A DNA stretch of 64,000 nucleotides from assembly GCF_015354575.1 (NCBI RefSeq), contig NZ_JACAFQ010000024.1, forward strand, positions 1 to 64,000, in the 5' to 3' direction. Both the position numbers and the translations under genes were made by a program. The notes below the pieces were generated by a model. That model was not told where the DNA came from. It did not search any database and saw nothing but the letters and a program-made list of their open reading frames with translations. Position 1 is the stretch's first letter, and each line of letters starts with the position of its first letter. Shown one piece after another: positions 7,570 through 16,141 of the stretch. The DNA comes from Pseudomonas sp. UFMG81 (GTDB lineage: Bacteria > Pseudomonadota > Gammaproteobacteria > Pseudomonadales > Pseudomonadaceae).

Positions 7570-8844
7570 ATGGCCGACCTGTCCATCGTGTTCGCCGGCA
7601 TCAAGTCGCCCAATCCGTTCTGGCTGGCTTCCGCGCCGCCCACCGACAAGGCCTACAACGTGGTCCGCGCCTACGAGGCGGGGTGGGGTGGGGTGGTGTG
7701 GAAGACCCTCGGTGAGGACCCGGCGGCGGTCAACGTGTCGTCGCGCTACTCGGCGCACTACGGCGCCAACCGCCTGGTGCAGGGCATCAACAACATCGAG
7801 TTGATCACTGACCGTTCGCTGGAGATCAACCTGCGCGAAATCACCCAGGTAAAGAAGGACTGGCCCGACCGCGCATTGATCGTGTCGCTGATGGTGCCGT
7901 GCGTTGAAGAATCGTGGAAGTTCATCCTGCCGCTGGTGGAGGCTACCGGCGCCGACGGCATCGAACTCAACTTCGGCTGCCCCCACGGCATGCCCGAGCG
8001 CGGCATGGGCGCTGCCGTCGGCCAGGTGCCGGAGTACGTGGAACTGGTCACCCGCTGGTGCAAGACCCACTGCTCGCTGCCGGTGATCGTCAAGCTCACC
8101 CCCAACATCACCGACATCCGCCAGTCGGCGCGTGCCGCCCATCGCGGTGGGGCGGACGCGGTGTCGTTGATCAACACCATCAACTCGATCACCAGCGTCG
8201 ACCTCGACCGCATGGTCGCCCACCCCATCGTCGGCGACCAGAGCACCCATGGTGGCTACTGCGGCTCGGCGGTAAAACCCATCGCCCTGAACATGGTCGC
8301 CGAGATCGCCCGCGACCCCGAGACCCGCGGCCTGCCAATCTGCGGCATCGGCGGTATCGGTAACTGGCGCGACGCCGCCGAGTTCATGGCCTTGGGCAGC
8401 GGCGCGGTGCAGGTGTGCACGGCGGCGATGCTGCATGGTTTCCGTATCGTCGAGGACATGCAGGACGGCCTGGCGCGCTGGATGGACCAGCACGGGCACC
8501 GCAACCTGGACGCCTTCCGCGGCCAGGCGGTGGGGCATACCACCGACTGGAAGTACCTGGACATCAACTACAAGTCGGTGGCCCATATCGACCAGGCCGC
8601 CTGCATCGGCTGTGGGCGCTGCCACATCGCCTGCGAGGACACTTCGCACCAGGCCATCGCCAGCACCCTCAAGCCCGACGGCACTCATGCCTACAGCGTG
8701 ATCGAAGAGGAGTGCGTGGGCTGCAACCTGTGCCAGATCACCTGCCCGGTGGAAAGCTGCATCGACATGCAAGCGCAGGACACCGGCAAGCCGTACATGA
8801 ACTGGACCCAGGATCCGCGCAATCCCTACCGTGAGGTGGGTTGA
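7570..8844 (+). CDS. preA: NAD-dependent dihydropyrimidine dehydrogenase subunit PreA
   Basis: The 424-residue catalytic subunit reduces uracil or thymine to the 5,6-dihydro form. The N-terminal three quarters are an FMN-binding dihydroorotate-dehydrogenase-like TIM barrel, with the signature NFGCPHGMPERGMGAAVGQ and the phosphate-binding ICGIGGIGNWRDA. The C-terminus carries two 4Fe-4S motifs, CIGCGRCHIAC and CVGCNLCQITCPVESC. Its ATG abuts the preT stop with no gap. It is the last gene of the plus-strand pyrimidine operon before a 225-bp gap and an unrelated ATPase gene. Confidence 0.95.
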   Translation: MADLSIVFAGIKSPNPFWLASAPPTDKAYNVVRAYEAGWGGVVWKTLGEDPAAVNVSSRYSAHYGANRLVQGINNIELITDRSLEINLREITQVKKDWPDRALIVSLMVPCVEESWKFILPLVEATGADGIELNFGCPHGMPERGMGAAVGQVPEYVELVTRWCKTHCSLPVIVKLTPNITDIRQSARAAHRGGADAVSLINTINSITSVDLDRMVAHPIVGDQSTHGGYCGSAVKPIALNMVAEIARDPETRGLPICGIGGIGNWRDAAEFMALGSGAVQVCTAAMLHGFRIVEDMQDGLARWMDQHGHRNLDAFRGQAVGHTTDWKYLDINYKSVAHIDQAACIGCGRCHIACEDTSHQAIASTLKPDGTHAYSVIEEECVGCNLCQITCPVESCIDMQAQDTGKPYMNWTQDPRNPYREVG

Positions 8845-9069
8845 ATGCACGCAAGGCGGGTTGCCCTGAAGCACTGGACCGGGGCCACTCAGAGCCGTTA
8901 CCTTGGGCGCACTGGGCGGTGGACATGCTCAAGCCCTTGCAATCTTCTGGTTGCACCTTGCTGACGGTGGTCGGTTCGACACTGCCAGCAAGTTGCCTAC
9001 TGCGCCGCGTCCATCGCTCATATCAATGAAATCGGGTCGCTGGACGCGGCCCCTTGGTTCGGAAGTTTC

Positions 9070-10683
9070 ATGCACATCAGGTTCATCGGATTCAAATCCA
9101 TTCGCCAGCTCAACGCATCGGTTGAAGACAACTGGCCAGACTTCACCCAGGCATTCGAGCAGCTTCCTCGCCTGGAACTAGCCACTCTCAACATGCTGAT
9201 CGGTGAAAATGGCGCTGGAAAGTCCACCGTCATCGACATGATTCGCGCATTGGTGACACCCGAAATCCTGCCCACGCTGGCCCGGGACAATCCTGAGTAC
9301 GGGTGCATACCTGAGTTTTGCATCGAGCTTGAGGACCGGCGCGCCTTCCTCTACCGTTTCGTTACTTCGCCGCTGGATGGGAACTTTCAACGCATCATCT
9401 GCAAGATGGGCGCGAGAATGCCGGGAGGGCATTTCGAGAAAGTCGAACAATGCCTGATGAACCGCTTCATTCCAAACACCGGGCCGCGCAGGATTCCTCG
9501 GGTCGGGCGTGTCCGGGTGAACTACCTGGATTGCGCTCGCAGCCTGGAGAATTTCGATGCCAAGGCATTGGAACATCTGAATCAGTTTCCTGAATTGTTG
9601 ACAGGACTGATCGATTGGAAGCGCCATGCCGGTCGCCGGGATGTACCGCTCGATGGTCATGCGATCACTGTGCGTGATGACGGTGTCGTTTCTACCTGGC
9701 TTGATCACATGGCGCATGCCGAAGAGCGGCAGCTGCGTATGCCGAATAATGTCAATGCCAGCGCCTTTCCGTCGGGCTGGAAGGTCTGCGCGGCGATCTT
9801 GCATTGGCTCACCAGCGCTGAACCTGGGAGCGTTTGTCTCCTGGAGGAACCAGAGGTGCACATGCACCCTAGGTTGCAGCGCAAGATGTTCGAATGGACA
9901 CTGGCGATCGCCGAGCGCAAACGCCTGCAACTGGTGGTCAGCACCCATTCGGCGGTGCTGATCAATGCGGCGAGCAACCGCAACATCAAGATCATTCAGG
10001 CTCAAGGCGTAAAGGTTGTCGATGCTGACATAACGGGGGTCCTGGAACGCCTCGGTTACCAGGCCTCCGACCTGTTGCAGGCCAACTGTGTGATCTGGGT
10101 CGAAGGGCCGTCGGACCGTCTTTATCTCAAGGCGTGGCTGCACGCGAAGGACGCCAGCCTGAAAGAGGGGACGCACTACGCCATCATGTTCTACGGCGGG
10201 CGCTTGTTCAGTCATCTGAGCGCTGAACAGGCGCCGGAGGAAGACCTCATCTCGTTACGCCGGCTCAACCGCAACTCTGCAATCGTTTTCGACAGTGACA
10301 GGGCAAGGGCGACAGCGCCGCTGACTACCACCAAGCAACGCCTGCTTGCCGAGTTCTCCTGCAAGGATGGGCGCAGCCTGGCCTGGGTCACGGCTGGGCG
10401 GGAAATTGAAAACTACCTTGACGAGGCTGCCGTGAGGGCGAGCCTGAAGGCATTGTATCGGCACATGGTGCGCCCGCTGGGAAGAGGCAGGTGGGCGAAC
10501 CTGCTGACCTATGAGGTGGACAGCAGCGCTTCCAGAGCCAAGGACCCGGATCCACGACGCAGTGGCAACAAGGTGGATGTGGCTAGCCATTACCTGCGGC
10601 ACAACGCGGTCAGGCTGGATGTACTCGATCTGCAACAACGGCTTGATGAGCTCTGTAGCTTCATCCGGCGCAACAATACCTGA
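9070..10683 (+). CDS. OLD-like AAA ATPase with C-terminal TOPRIM domain (candidate defence nuclease)
   Basis: The 537-residue protein has the layout of overcoming-lysogenization-defect (OLD) nucleases. The ABC-type ATPase part shows Walker A GENGAGKST (45-53), Walker B LLEEPEVHMHP (257-267) and the switch motif VSTHSAVL (290-297). The TOPRIM part shows VEGPSDRLYL (344-353), IVFDSDR (405-411) and GREIENYL (443-450), carrying the acidic residues expected for metal-dependent cleavage. The ATG at 9070 follows GGAAG. It lies between preA and the TetR regulator, seems less GC-rich than both, and has no UvrD-like partner, unlike Gabija-type systems. OLD relatives act in phage defence; function here is inference. 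Confidence 0.8.
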   Translation: MHIRFIGFKSIRQLNASVEDNWPDFTQAFEQLPRLELATLNMLIGENGAGKSTVIDMIRALVTPEILPTLARDNPEYGCIPEFCIELEDRRAFLYRFVTSPLDGNFQRIICKMGARMPGGHFEKVEQCLMNRFIPNTGPRRIPRVGRVRVNYLDCARSLENFDAKALEHLNQFPELLTGLIDWKRHAGRRDVPLDGHAITVRDDGVVSTWLDHMAHAEERQLRMPNNVNASAFPSGWKVCAAILHWLTSAEPGSVCLLEEPEVHMHPRLQRKMFEWTLAIAERKRLQLVVSTHSAVLINAASNRNIKIIQAQGVKVVDADITGVLERLGYQASDLLQANCVIWVEGPSDRLYLKAWLHAKDASLKEGTHYAIMFYGGRLFSHLSAEQAPEEDLISLRRLNRNSAIVFDSDRARATAPLTTTKQRLLAEFSCKDGRSLAWVTAGREIENYLDEAAVRASLKALYRHMVRPLGRGRWANLLTYEVDSSASRAKDPDPRRSGNKVDVASHYLRHNAVRLDVLDLQQRLDELCSFIRRNNT

Positions 10684-10725
10684 GCTTAGCGGCGCGTGGG
10701 GACGCTACGGTTTCGACGTCTGCGC

Positions 10726-11346
10726 TCAGGGCTCCAGGCCAATGCCACGCAGGATCACACTTGTCACTGTCTGCACCGCGCTTTCGAACGCCAGGTCGGT
10801 CAATGGCTCGCCCTCGTTGAGCAAGCTCACCTGATAGCCGAAGTCGGCATAGTGCTGGGTCGCCGCCCAGATCATGTACAACAAGGCCGATGGCTCTACG
10901 GGCAAGATCCGCTGGTCCTCCACCCAACTGCGGATCTTGGCCTGCTTGAGCTGCGCCCACGGCACGAGGGTGTCGTCCAGGGTGACGCCGAGCACGGGCG
11001 CGCCATGCAGGATCTCCTCGGCCCAGATCTTCGACCCCAGCGGCCGTGAGCGCGAGTGGCCCATCTTGGCGCGGATGTAGCTGGTCAGCACCACCCGCGG
11101 GTCGTCGAAGCGTTCGAAGCACAGCGCGTCCTGCTTCCACACGTCCAGCAGGTCCTGCAACACCGCGCGGTACAAGTCGTCCTTGGTGTTGAAGTAGTAA
11201 TGCAGGTTGGAACGCGGCAGTTGCGCCTGCTCGGCGATATCGCCCATGGAAGTGGCAGCAAAGCCCTTGTCGGCGAACACCTGCTCGGCGGCCTGGAGGA
11301 TCTTCTCGATGTTGCGTCGGCGGATCTCGATCTTGTGGTTGGCCAT
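10726..11346 (-). CDS. TetR-family regulator, RutR/YcdC-like (pyrimidine catabolism)
   Basis: The 206-residue repressor has an N-terminal TetR helix-turn-helix (ILQAAEQVFADKGFAATSMGD, then SNLHYYFNTKDDLY) and a C-terminal part like the RutR/YcdC ligand domain (SKIWAEEILHGAP, LLYMIWAATQHYADFGYQV). RutR senses uracil and controls pyrimidine genes in E. coli. With preTA and dihydropyrimidinase nearby, the same role is likely here. The start is taken as ATG at 11346 (MANHKIEIRRR); a longer in-frame extension has no support. It is convergent with the OLD-like gene and divergent from the LysE gene. Confidence 0.88.
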   Translation of the reverse strand: MANHKIEIRRRNIEKILQAAEQVFADKGFAATSMGDIAEQAQLPRSNLHYYFNTKDDLYRAVLQDLLDVWKQDALCFERFDDPRVVLTSYIRAKMGHSRSRPLGSKIWAEEILHGAPVLGVTLDDTLVPWAQLKQAKIRSWVEDQRILPVEPSALLYMIWAATQHYADFGYQVSLLNEGEPLTDLAFESAVQTVTSVILRGIGLEP

Positions 11347-11460
11347 GGGCTTTCCGTGGTGACCTGAACGAGGCAAGGCTAACAGCTTTGGCAGGGGCGT
11401 GGTGAACGCTTGGCGGCCTTCTGTTACCGTGCTTGCACTCACCCGCCGAGCCCTTGCGCC

Positions 11461-12081
11461 ATGCCCTTCGCCGACAACCTGATCGCCTTCACCCTTGCCG
11501 CCACCTTGCTCACCCTCACGCCAGGCCTGGACACCGCGCTGATCCTGCGCACCGCTGCCGTGGAAAGCCGCCAGCAGGCCCTGCGCGCCGCGCTGGGGAT
11601 CAACGCTGGTTGCCTGCTATGGGGCGCCGCGGTGGCCTTCGGCCTGGGTGCGCTGATCGCCGTGTCAGAGCTGGCCTACAACGTGCTCAAGTACTGCGGC
11701 GCCGCCTACCTCGCCTGGCTGGGGGTGAACATGCTACTGCGTCCACGCCAGTCGATGGCGCCCGCCGCCGAGCACGGGCAGCCGGCGGGCAACTGGTTCG
11801 TCAAGGGCATGCTGGGCAACCTGCTCAACCCCAAGGTCGGTATTTTCTACGTATCCTTCCTGCCGCAGTTCATTCCCCAAGGGCAGCCGCTGGTGGCCTG
11901 GACCTTCGGGCTGGTCGGTATCCACGTGGTGCTGGGCCTGCTCTGGGCGGCTGGCCTGATCGCCGCCACCCGGCCACTGGCCGAGGTGCTGCGCCGCGAG
12001 CGGGTGATCCGCTGGATGGATCGCTGCACCGGGCTGGTGTTCGTGCTGTTTGCCGCCCGGCTGGCCTTGAGTCGGCGCTAG
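11461..12081 (+). CDS. LysE/RhtB-family amino-acid exporter
   Basis: The 206-residue inner-membrane protein belongs to the LysE superfamily. It shows the N-terminal TLLTLTPGLDTALILRTA pattern, a LKYCGAAYLAWLGVNML segment, and FVKGMLGNLLNPKVGIFYVS, the NPK region typical of RhtB-type exporters. Six hydrophobic segments are seen. It probably exports an amino acid or homoserine-like compound. It is divergent from the TetR gene over 114 bp and may share its control, perhaps exporting a beta-amino acid made by pyrimidine breakdown; that link is inference. Confidence 0.88.
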   Translation: MPFADNLIAFTLAATLLTLTPGLDTALILRTAAVESRQQALRAALGINAGCLLWGAAVAFGLGALIAVSELAYNVLKYCGAAYLAWLGVNMLLRPRQSMAPAAEHGQPAGNWFVKGMLGNLLNPKVGIFYVSFLPQFIPQGQPLVAWTFGLVGIHVVLGLLWAAGLIAATRPLAEVLRRERVIRWMDRCTGLVFVLFAARLALSRR

Positions 12082-12103
12082 GCCAGCGGTGGCTGGCTTT
12101 CGG

Positions 12104-13654
12104 TCAGGCCGTCATCTGGACCGGCAGGCCAAGCCAATCCTCGAGGGTCTTGTGCAAGACACCTAGACCTGCACCATGAGGGTGGATTTGCCCGATTGCA
12201 CCGACACGGTTGCGGATGATGAAGTCGTTTTGCCCAAGTTGCTGGTTGGCAAGTACGGCAGGGAGCATCAGCAAGCAACAATCCGGGCGGGCATCGCCGA
12301 TGCGCAGGCTGTCATGGTAGAGGTGCGCAGACTCCATTGCCTCCAGCTCATGGTGCTCGCCGCTACGCCATTTTGCGTCGAGGATGAGCGAGCGTATGGT
12401 CTGCCCCTTGCGCTCGATGATCAGTATGTCGGGGATCCGTTTTCGACTGATACTGAAGCCCTCGCACCCTGGGCTTGGTTGGGTTTTGGGGAATACACCT
12501 TGGTAGAGCAGTTCGAGGCTGTGGCCTGGCGCCAGTTCGGCCCACCAGCACAGATCTGCCTCGACCGTGATCGGCGCTGCGGGGCGCAAACTGTTTGCTG
12601 TGCAGCTTTGAAGCGTGTGCAGCACTTGCACGAAGCACCACATTTCATAGATGCCCCAGGAATGGTTGGCATGCAGGTGGTCCCACAGTTGCTGGCCTTC
12701 AACGCCAAGCGCCAATGCCTGTGTGCCGAGCCGGTAGGCCTTGCCATATGAAGGCTGGGCTGCGACCTGGACAACGCCGGACGCGCTGCTCGCGCCTGCT
12801 GTGACACCTGGGAACGGATGCTGTCGCAGCACCCCCAGTACGCGCGCATCGAGTGCTTCGAGCAGTGCGATCCGGCGCTGGCTGCGCTGTGCCTGATGCT
12901 TTTTGGTGCCGTGCAGCGCGTTTGCCTTGACGCTGCGGTGCAGCGCGCAAACGGCCGCCCTGAACCTCTGGAGCAGGGCCAGCAAGGCGCGGTTGGCCTG
13001 AGTGTCGACACTCGCGCCAGACGTCCAGGCACTGACCGGCATGTTGCTGTGCTTGGCGGCAAGCGCAGGGTTGCGAATGAGGGCTGACAACTTGGGGTCT
13101 TGCAGCGCCGCCGGGTGCAGCCTTCGCACTTGCGAGAGTGGCAGCTTGCCCCGTTTGGCTTGCAACTTGACATGGGGCGTGCGTGCGACCTGTTCGACGG
13201 CATCGAGGAAGGCCTGGCCATGCTGGCGCAAGCGGGCCAGCAACACCATATCCGGAAATAGCGCGGGGCTGCCGTCACTGCCGAACGCCAGGGTCGCGGC
13301 ACTCAGACCGCCCAGTTGGCGAGGGTAGAGGGCACGGATTTGTGTGACCATTTCTTCGAATGACAGGTTGTCGGCCTTGGCTGTCGACGCGCCCACGTGC
13401 AGAAAGTAGTCGTCAGCCGAACCCGTAGGCCGCAGGACTTCCACACGTACACGCCCGGCGTAAAGCGCAGGCGTCCAGTAAAACCATCCACGTGCCGACA
13501 ACAGTTCCTCGTCATCGACATACAGGGTGCAACCCTCCTGGTCTGGCTTGAACGCGTAGTTTGCATCTTCCTCGAAACCGCCCAGTACAACGCCAATCTG
13601 TGCGACGACCTGCGTCTGCGCAGCCTGCCTGACACGCTTGCGAATGGTCAGCAT
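12104..13654 (-). CDS. McrC-like DUF2357-family PD-(D/E)XK nuclease
   Basis: The 516-residue protein looks like the nuclease partner of an McrBC-type system. Near the C-terminus it has RKRIPDILIIE (404-414) followed by LILDAKWRS (423-431), the spaced P-D ... D-x-K pattern of PD-(D/E)XK nucleases, preceded by WGIYEMWCF (333-341) as in DUF2357 proteins. The N-terminal half would then be the DUF2357-like region contacting the ATPase. The ATG at 13654 is 3 bp after the stop of the McrB-like gene, indicating translational coupling. McrBC systems are type IV restriction enzymes cutting modified DNA; the target here is unknown. Confidence 0.82.
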   Translation of the reverse strand: MLTIRKRVRQAAQTQVVAQIGVVLGGFEEDANYAFKPDQEGCTLYVDDEELLSARGWFYWTPALYAGRVRVEVLRPTGSADDYFLHVGASTAKADNLSFEEMVTQIRALYPRQLGGLSAATLAFGSDGSPALFPDMVLLARLRQHGQAFLDAVEQVARTPHVKLQAKRGKLPLSQVRRLHPAALQDPKLSALIRNPALAAKHSNMPVSAWTSGASVDTQANRALLALLQRFRAAVCALHRSVKANALHGTKKHQAQRSQRRIALLEALDARVLGVLRQHPFPGVTAGASSASGVVQVAAQPSYGKAYRLGTQALALGVEGQQLWDHLHANHSWGIYEMWCFVQVLHTLQSCTANSLRPAAPITVEADLCWWAELAPGHSLELLYQGVFPKTQPSPGCEGFSISRKRIPDILIIERKGQTIRSLILDAKWRSGEHHELEAMESAHLYHDSLRIGDARPDCCLLMLPAVLANQQLGQNDFIIRNRVGAIGQIHPHGAGLGVLHKTLEDWLGLPVQMTA

Positions 13655-13657
13655 GGT

Positions 13658-15904
13658 TCAGCGCCAGAAACGTGCAGAGCCGGTTTCAACCAGGTCGTCG
13701 AGCAAGGCCCGCACCTTCGCTTCGCAGCGTGCCAGGCCATGCTCGTGCAACACGTGATGAACCTGTGCGAGCGCTTTTGCGAACCGTGGCGAATGCTCGC
13801 CGCGCAACTTGGGCAGCACCTTGGCATACACCACCTCATCCAACGCCTTCATGTCGGCATCACTGGCATTGCAGAAGGTCAGGTAATTCAGCACATCGTT
13901 GATGGTACGCCAGCCAAAGTGCAGCCGAACCGGCTCCAGTGCCTGAACCAGCTGGGTCAGCAAGGTGCGGGTCAGTTGGCGCACGCTCTCGGGCAGGGCG
14001 GCGTTCGACCAGCCAGGAAAACGTTCGACATCAATGTCCCAGAACTCCAGGGTGTATGCCCGATCGAGTACCTTGTCCGACAGCCCGTGCGTGGTTTCAT
14101 CCATGTTCAAGGTGCCAATGATGGCCAGGTTCGCCGGATAGCGAACGCGCATCGGAACTTGGCCGATGGCGTCGCCGAGCTGGTGGAGCTCGATATGCCC
14201 CTGGGTTTCCATCGCGGAGAGAATCGGTGCCATGTACTGTTCCGGATGGGACAGGTTCATCTCGTCGAGGATCGCCACGAAGGGAATGTCCGGGTTGTCC
14301 GCGGCCTGCAACAGCAGCTCCAGGAACGGGGTGCCCAGGTAGGTGGACTCCTGGATCGGGCTGACGTAGCCCAGCAATGGGCTGGGGTCGTACCAGCCGG
14401 GTTGCACGGGAATCATGCGGATCCTGTGCGTGTCGTGCGCTTGCACCTGGCACAGCGCCTGGGCGTACTTGAGTGCCAGCTGCGTCTTGCCGGAGCCGGA
14501 TATCCCCGACAGCACCGCGAAATGCCGAACCGGGTGGCTCCAGAGGCCGGCGTGCAATGCACTGACCAGCCCTCCATCCAGCGTCAGTTGGTCGCCGAAC
14601 AGCTGATCGAGACGTTCCTTGATGGTCGAGGCACTGGGAAGATCCGCCCGCTCACTTGCAGGCGCCGACGTTTGTTCATCCTCCAGTGCATCGGCTCTCA
14701 GGGTTTCCGGTACCCAATGGATCATGCTCGCCCAGCGTTGGCCGCGCTCGGTCAATTGCAGCAGCTTGCCTGCGGCCGGGACAATCAACCCCAGCGAGCT
14801 AAACCAACCGATGATCGACGAGGGTGCGAAGCTGGTGGTCCAGCCAGGATTGACCGACTGCAACAGCTCGATCAGTTGCACCTTGCGCCGTGGGCCGGTT
14901 GCCAGGGCCTTGAGCAGATGATCGGGACCCAGCACACGGGTCAGCAAATGTTCGGCAAACTCATCCGGATCCTGGCTTTCCAGCAGGTTCATGCCTCGCG
15001 CCGTCAGCTGGTAACTGTCGCCCTCGCGCTTGCACAGGTCGAATTCTCGGGAGATCACATTGATCATGGTCCCGATGCTGTTGTCGGCCAGGTTCGGGTT
15101 GTGCTGCCTGAGCAGGTCAGCAAACTCATCCCGGGTCACACCCTCATCGAGTTCCGGCAGCAACGCCAACAGGGTCTGCAAGCCTCCGCCCAGGGAGGTC
15201 AGGCCTTTGCGCCGCTTGAGTGCGGGGAGTGGGGAAAACTCATCCTCGTTTACGGCCAGCGAGGCGCTGCCCTCGGTCGTGTTGCTGGTGTCCAGACGCT
15301 CATACAGCAACCAGGGCATGCACACCCGAGTGACTTGCGATACCTCGCCTGCGCAGGCTTGCAATGCACGATCGGTCCTGGCGCGAATGGCCCTGTGCAT
15401 GTGCACGGCATGGTCGTGGCGGTGACCGCCGAGCTTGCGGTGCAGTGTCTTGAGCCGCCCAAGATCCGCGAGCGTGGTGAAGTGTTCAGGGTACAGCGCG
15501 CACAGCACGCGATTGAGCTTCAACCACGGAATGCGGTCGCACAGTGTCCTGAGCCTGCTCACCAACCTGTCATACAACGCGATCAGATGAGCTTCCACTT
15601 GAACAGGATCATCTGGCAATTGCCGGGACACTGCGGATGCGAACCACACCACGAATGGCTCGTTGTGCAGCGCCGGTTCAATACGTACATGACCGTTGCC
15701 CGTGCTGGTTACTGGGTTCTCGTTCCAGAGTTTGTACAGGAAACGTGAATCATGCAGTTTGTAAGGCACTTGCTGGCGAACGTCGGCGAGGAATAGCTCA
15801 AGCTCGATCATCCAGCCGTTAGTGCCCTCGTTCAGAATCGAGCTGGCGAGGATGGACTCGATGTGGCCCTGCAATTCCTTTTCTGTCACGACACTGACGC
15901 TCAC
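13658..15904 (-). CDS. McrB-like AAA+ NTPase with N-terminal winged-helix region
   Basis: The 748-residue motor subunit is the probable partner of the DUF2357 nuclease. The C-terminal AAA+ module has Walker A SGISGSGKTQLAL (from about 466), Walker B FVAILDEMNLSHPEQ (near 546) and the McrB-type sensor IIGTLNMDETTHGLSDKVLDR (near 596). The N-terminus is not an obvious EVE, DUF3578 or YTH-like reader. Residues about 230-395 look like two winged-helix units, each ending in the pattern LTxRG. The start is taken as GTG at 15904 because CAGAGGGATCC lies just before it; an upstream TTG in frame is less likely. The order motor-nuclease matches McrBC operons. Confidence 0.82.
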   Translation of the reverse strand: MSVSVVTEKELQGHIESILASSILNEGTNGWMIELELFLADVRQQVPYKLHDSRFLYKLWNENPVTSTGNGHVRIEPALHNEPFVVWFASAVSRQLPDDPVQVEAHLIALYDRLVSRLRTLCDRIPWLKLNRVLCALYPEHFTTLADLGRLKTLHRKLGGHRHDHAVHMHRAIRARTDRALQACAGEVSQVTRVCMPWLLYERLDTSNTTEGSASLAVNEDEFSPLPALKRRKGLTSLGGGLQTLLALLPELDEGVTRDEFADLLRQHNPNLADNSIGTMINVISREFDLCKREGDSYQLTARGMNLLESQDPDEFAEHLLTRVLGPDHLLKALATGPRRKVQLIELLQSVNPGWTTSFAPSSIIGWFSSLGLIVPAAGKLLQLTERGQRWASMIHWVPETLRADALEDEQTSAPASERADLPSASTIKERLDQLFGDQLTLDGGLVSALHAGLWSHPVRHFAVLSGISGSGKTQLALKYAQALCQVQAHDTHRIRMIPVQPGWYDPSPLLGYVSPIQESTYLGTPFLELLLQAADNPDIPFVAILDEMNLSHPEQYMAPILSAMETQGHIELHQLGDAIGQVPMRVRYPANLAIIGTLNMDETTHGLSDKVLDRAYTLEFWDIDVERFPGWSNAALPESVRQLTRTLLTQLVQALEPVRLHFGWRTINDVLNYLTFCNASDADMKALDEVVYAKVLPKLRGEHSPRFAKALAQVHHVLHEHGLARCEAKVRALLDDLVETGSARFWR

Positions 15905-16141
15905 GGATCCCTCTGCTGTGCTTGTCCATTGACGAAGTCGGCATGCTAATGCCTTTGATGTCCTATGGCCATGATCCAATGCCGCTGGCTCGCGAAACAG
16001 ACGAGCCTTTTATCCTCACAACCCTCTGCTACCCTTCACCCTCAGCACCGAGGCTGAAATCAGTCGCTCGCCGTTCCAGCGTTCACCTCCCTGGCTCCCA
16101 CCCACTTCGTTCGAGCGTCACGACCCACCTGGGAGGTGTGT

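Noticed and set aside
5209..8874. 1221-codon minus-strand open frame opposite dihydropyrimidinase, preT and preA
   Set aside because: It is a high-GC shadow of three genes with clear motifs; the translated sequence has no recognisable domain.
8845..9069. Possible small gene between preA and the OLD-like ATPase
   Set aside because: No ribosome binding site and no protein-like composition; treated as intergenic.
13397..15748. 783-codon plus-strand open frame opposite the McrBC-like pair
   Set aside because: Antisense shadow; the minus-strand frames carry the AAA+ and PD-(D/E)XK motifs.
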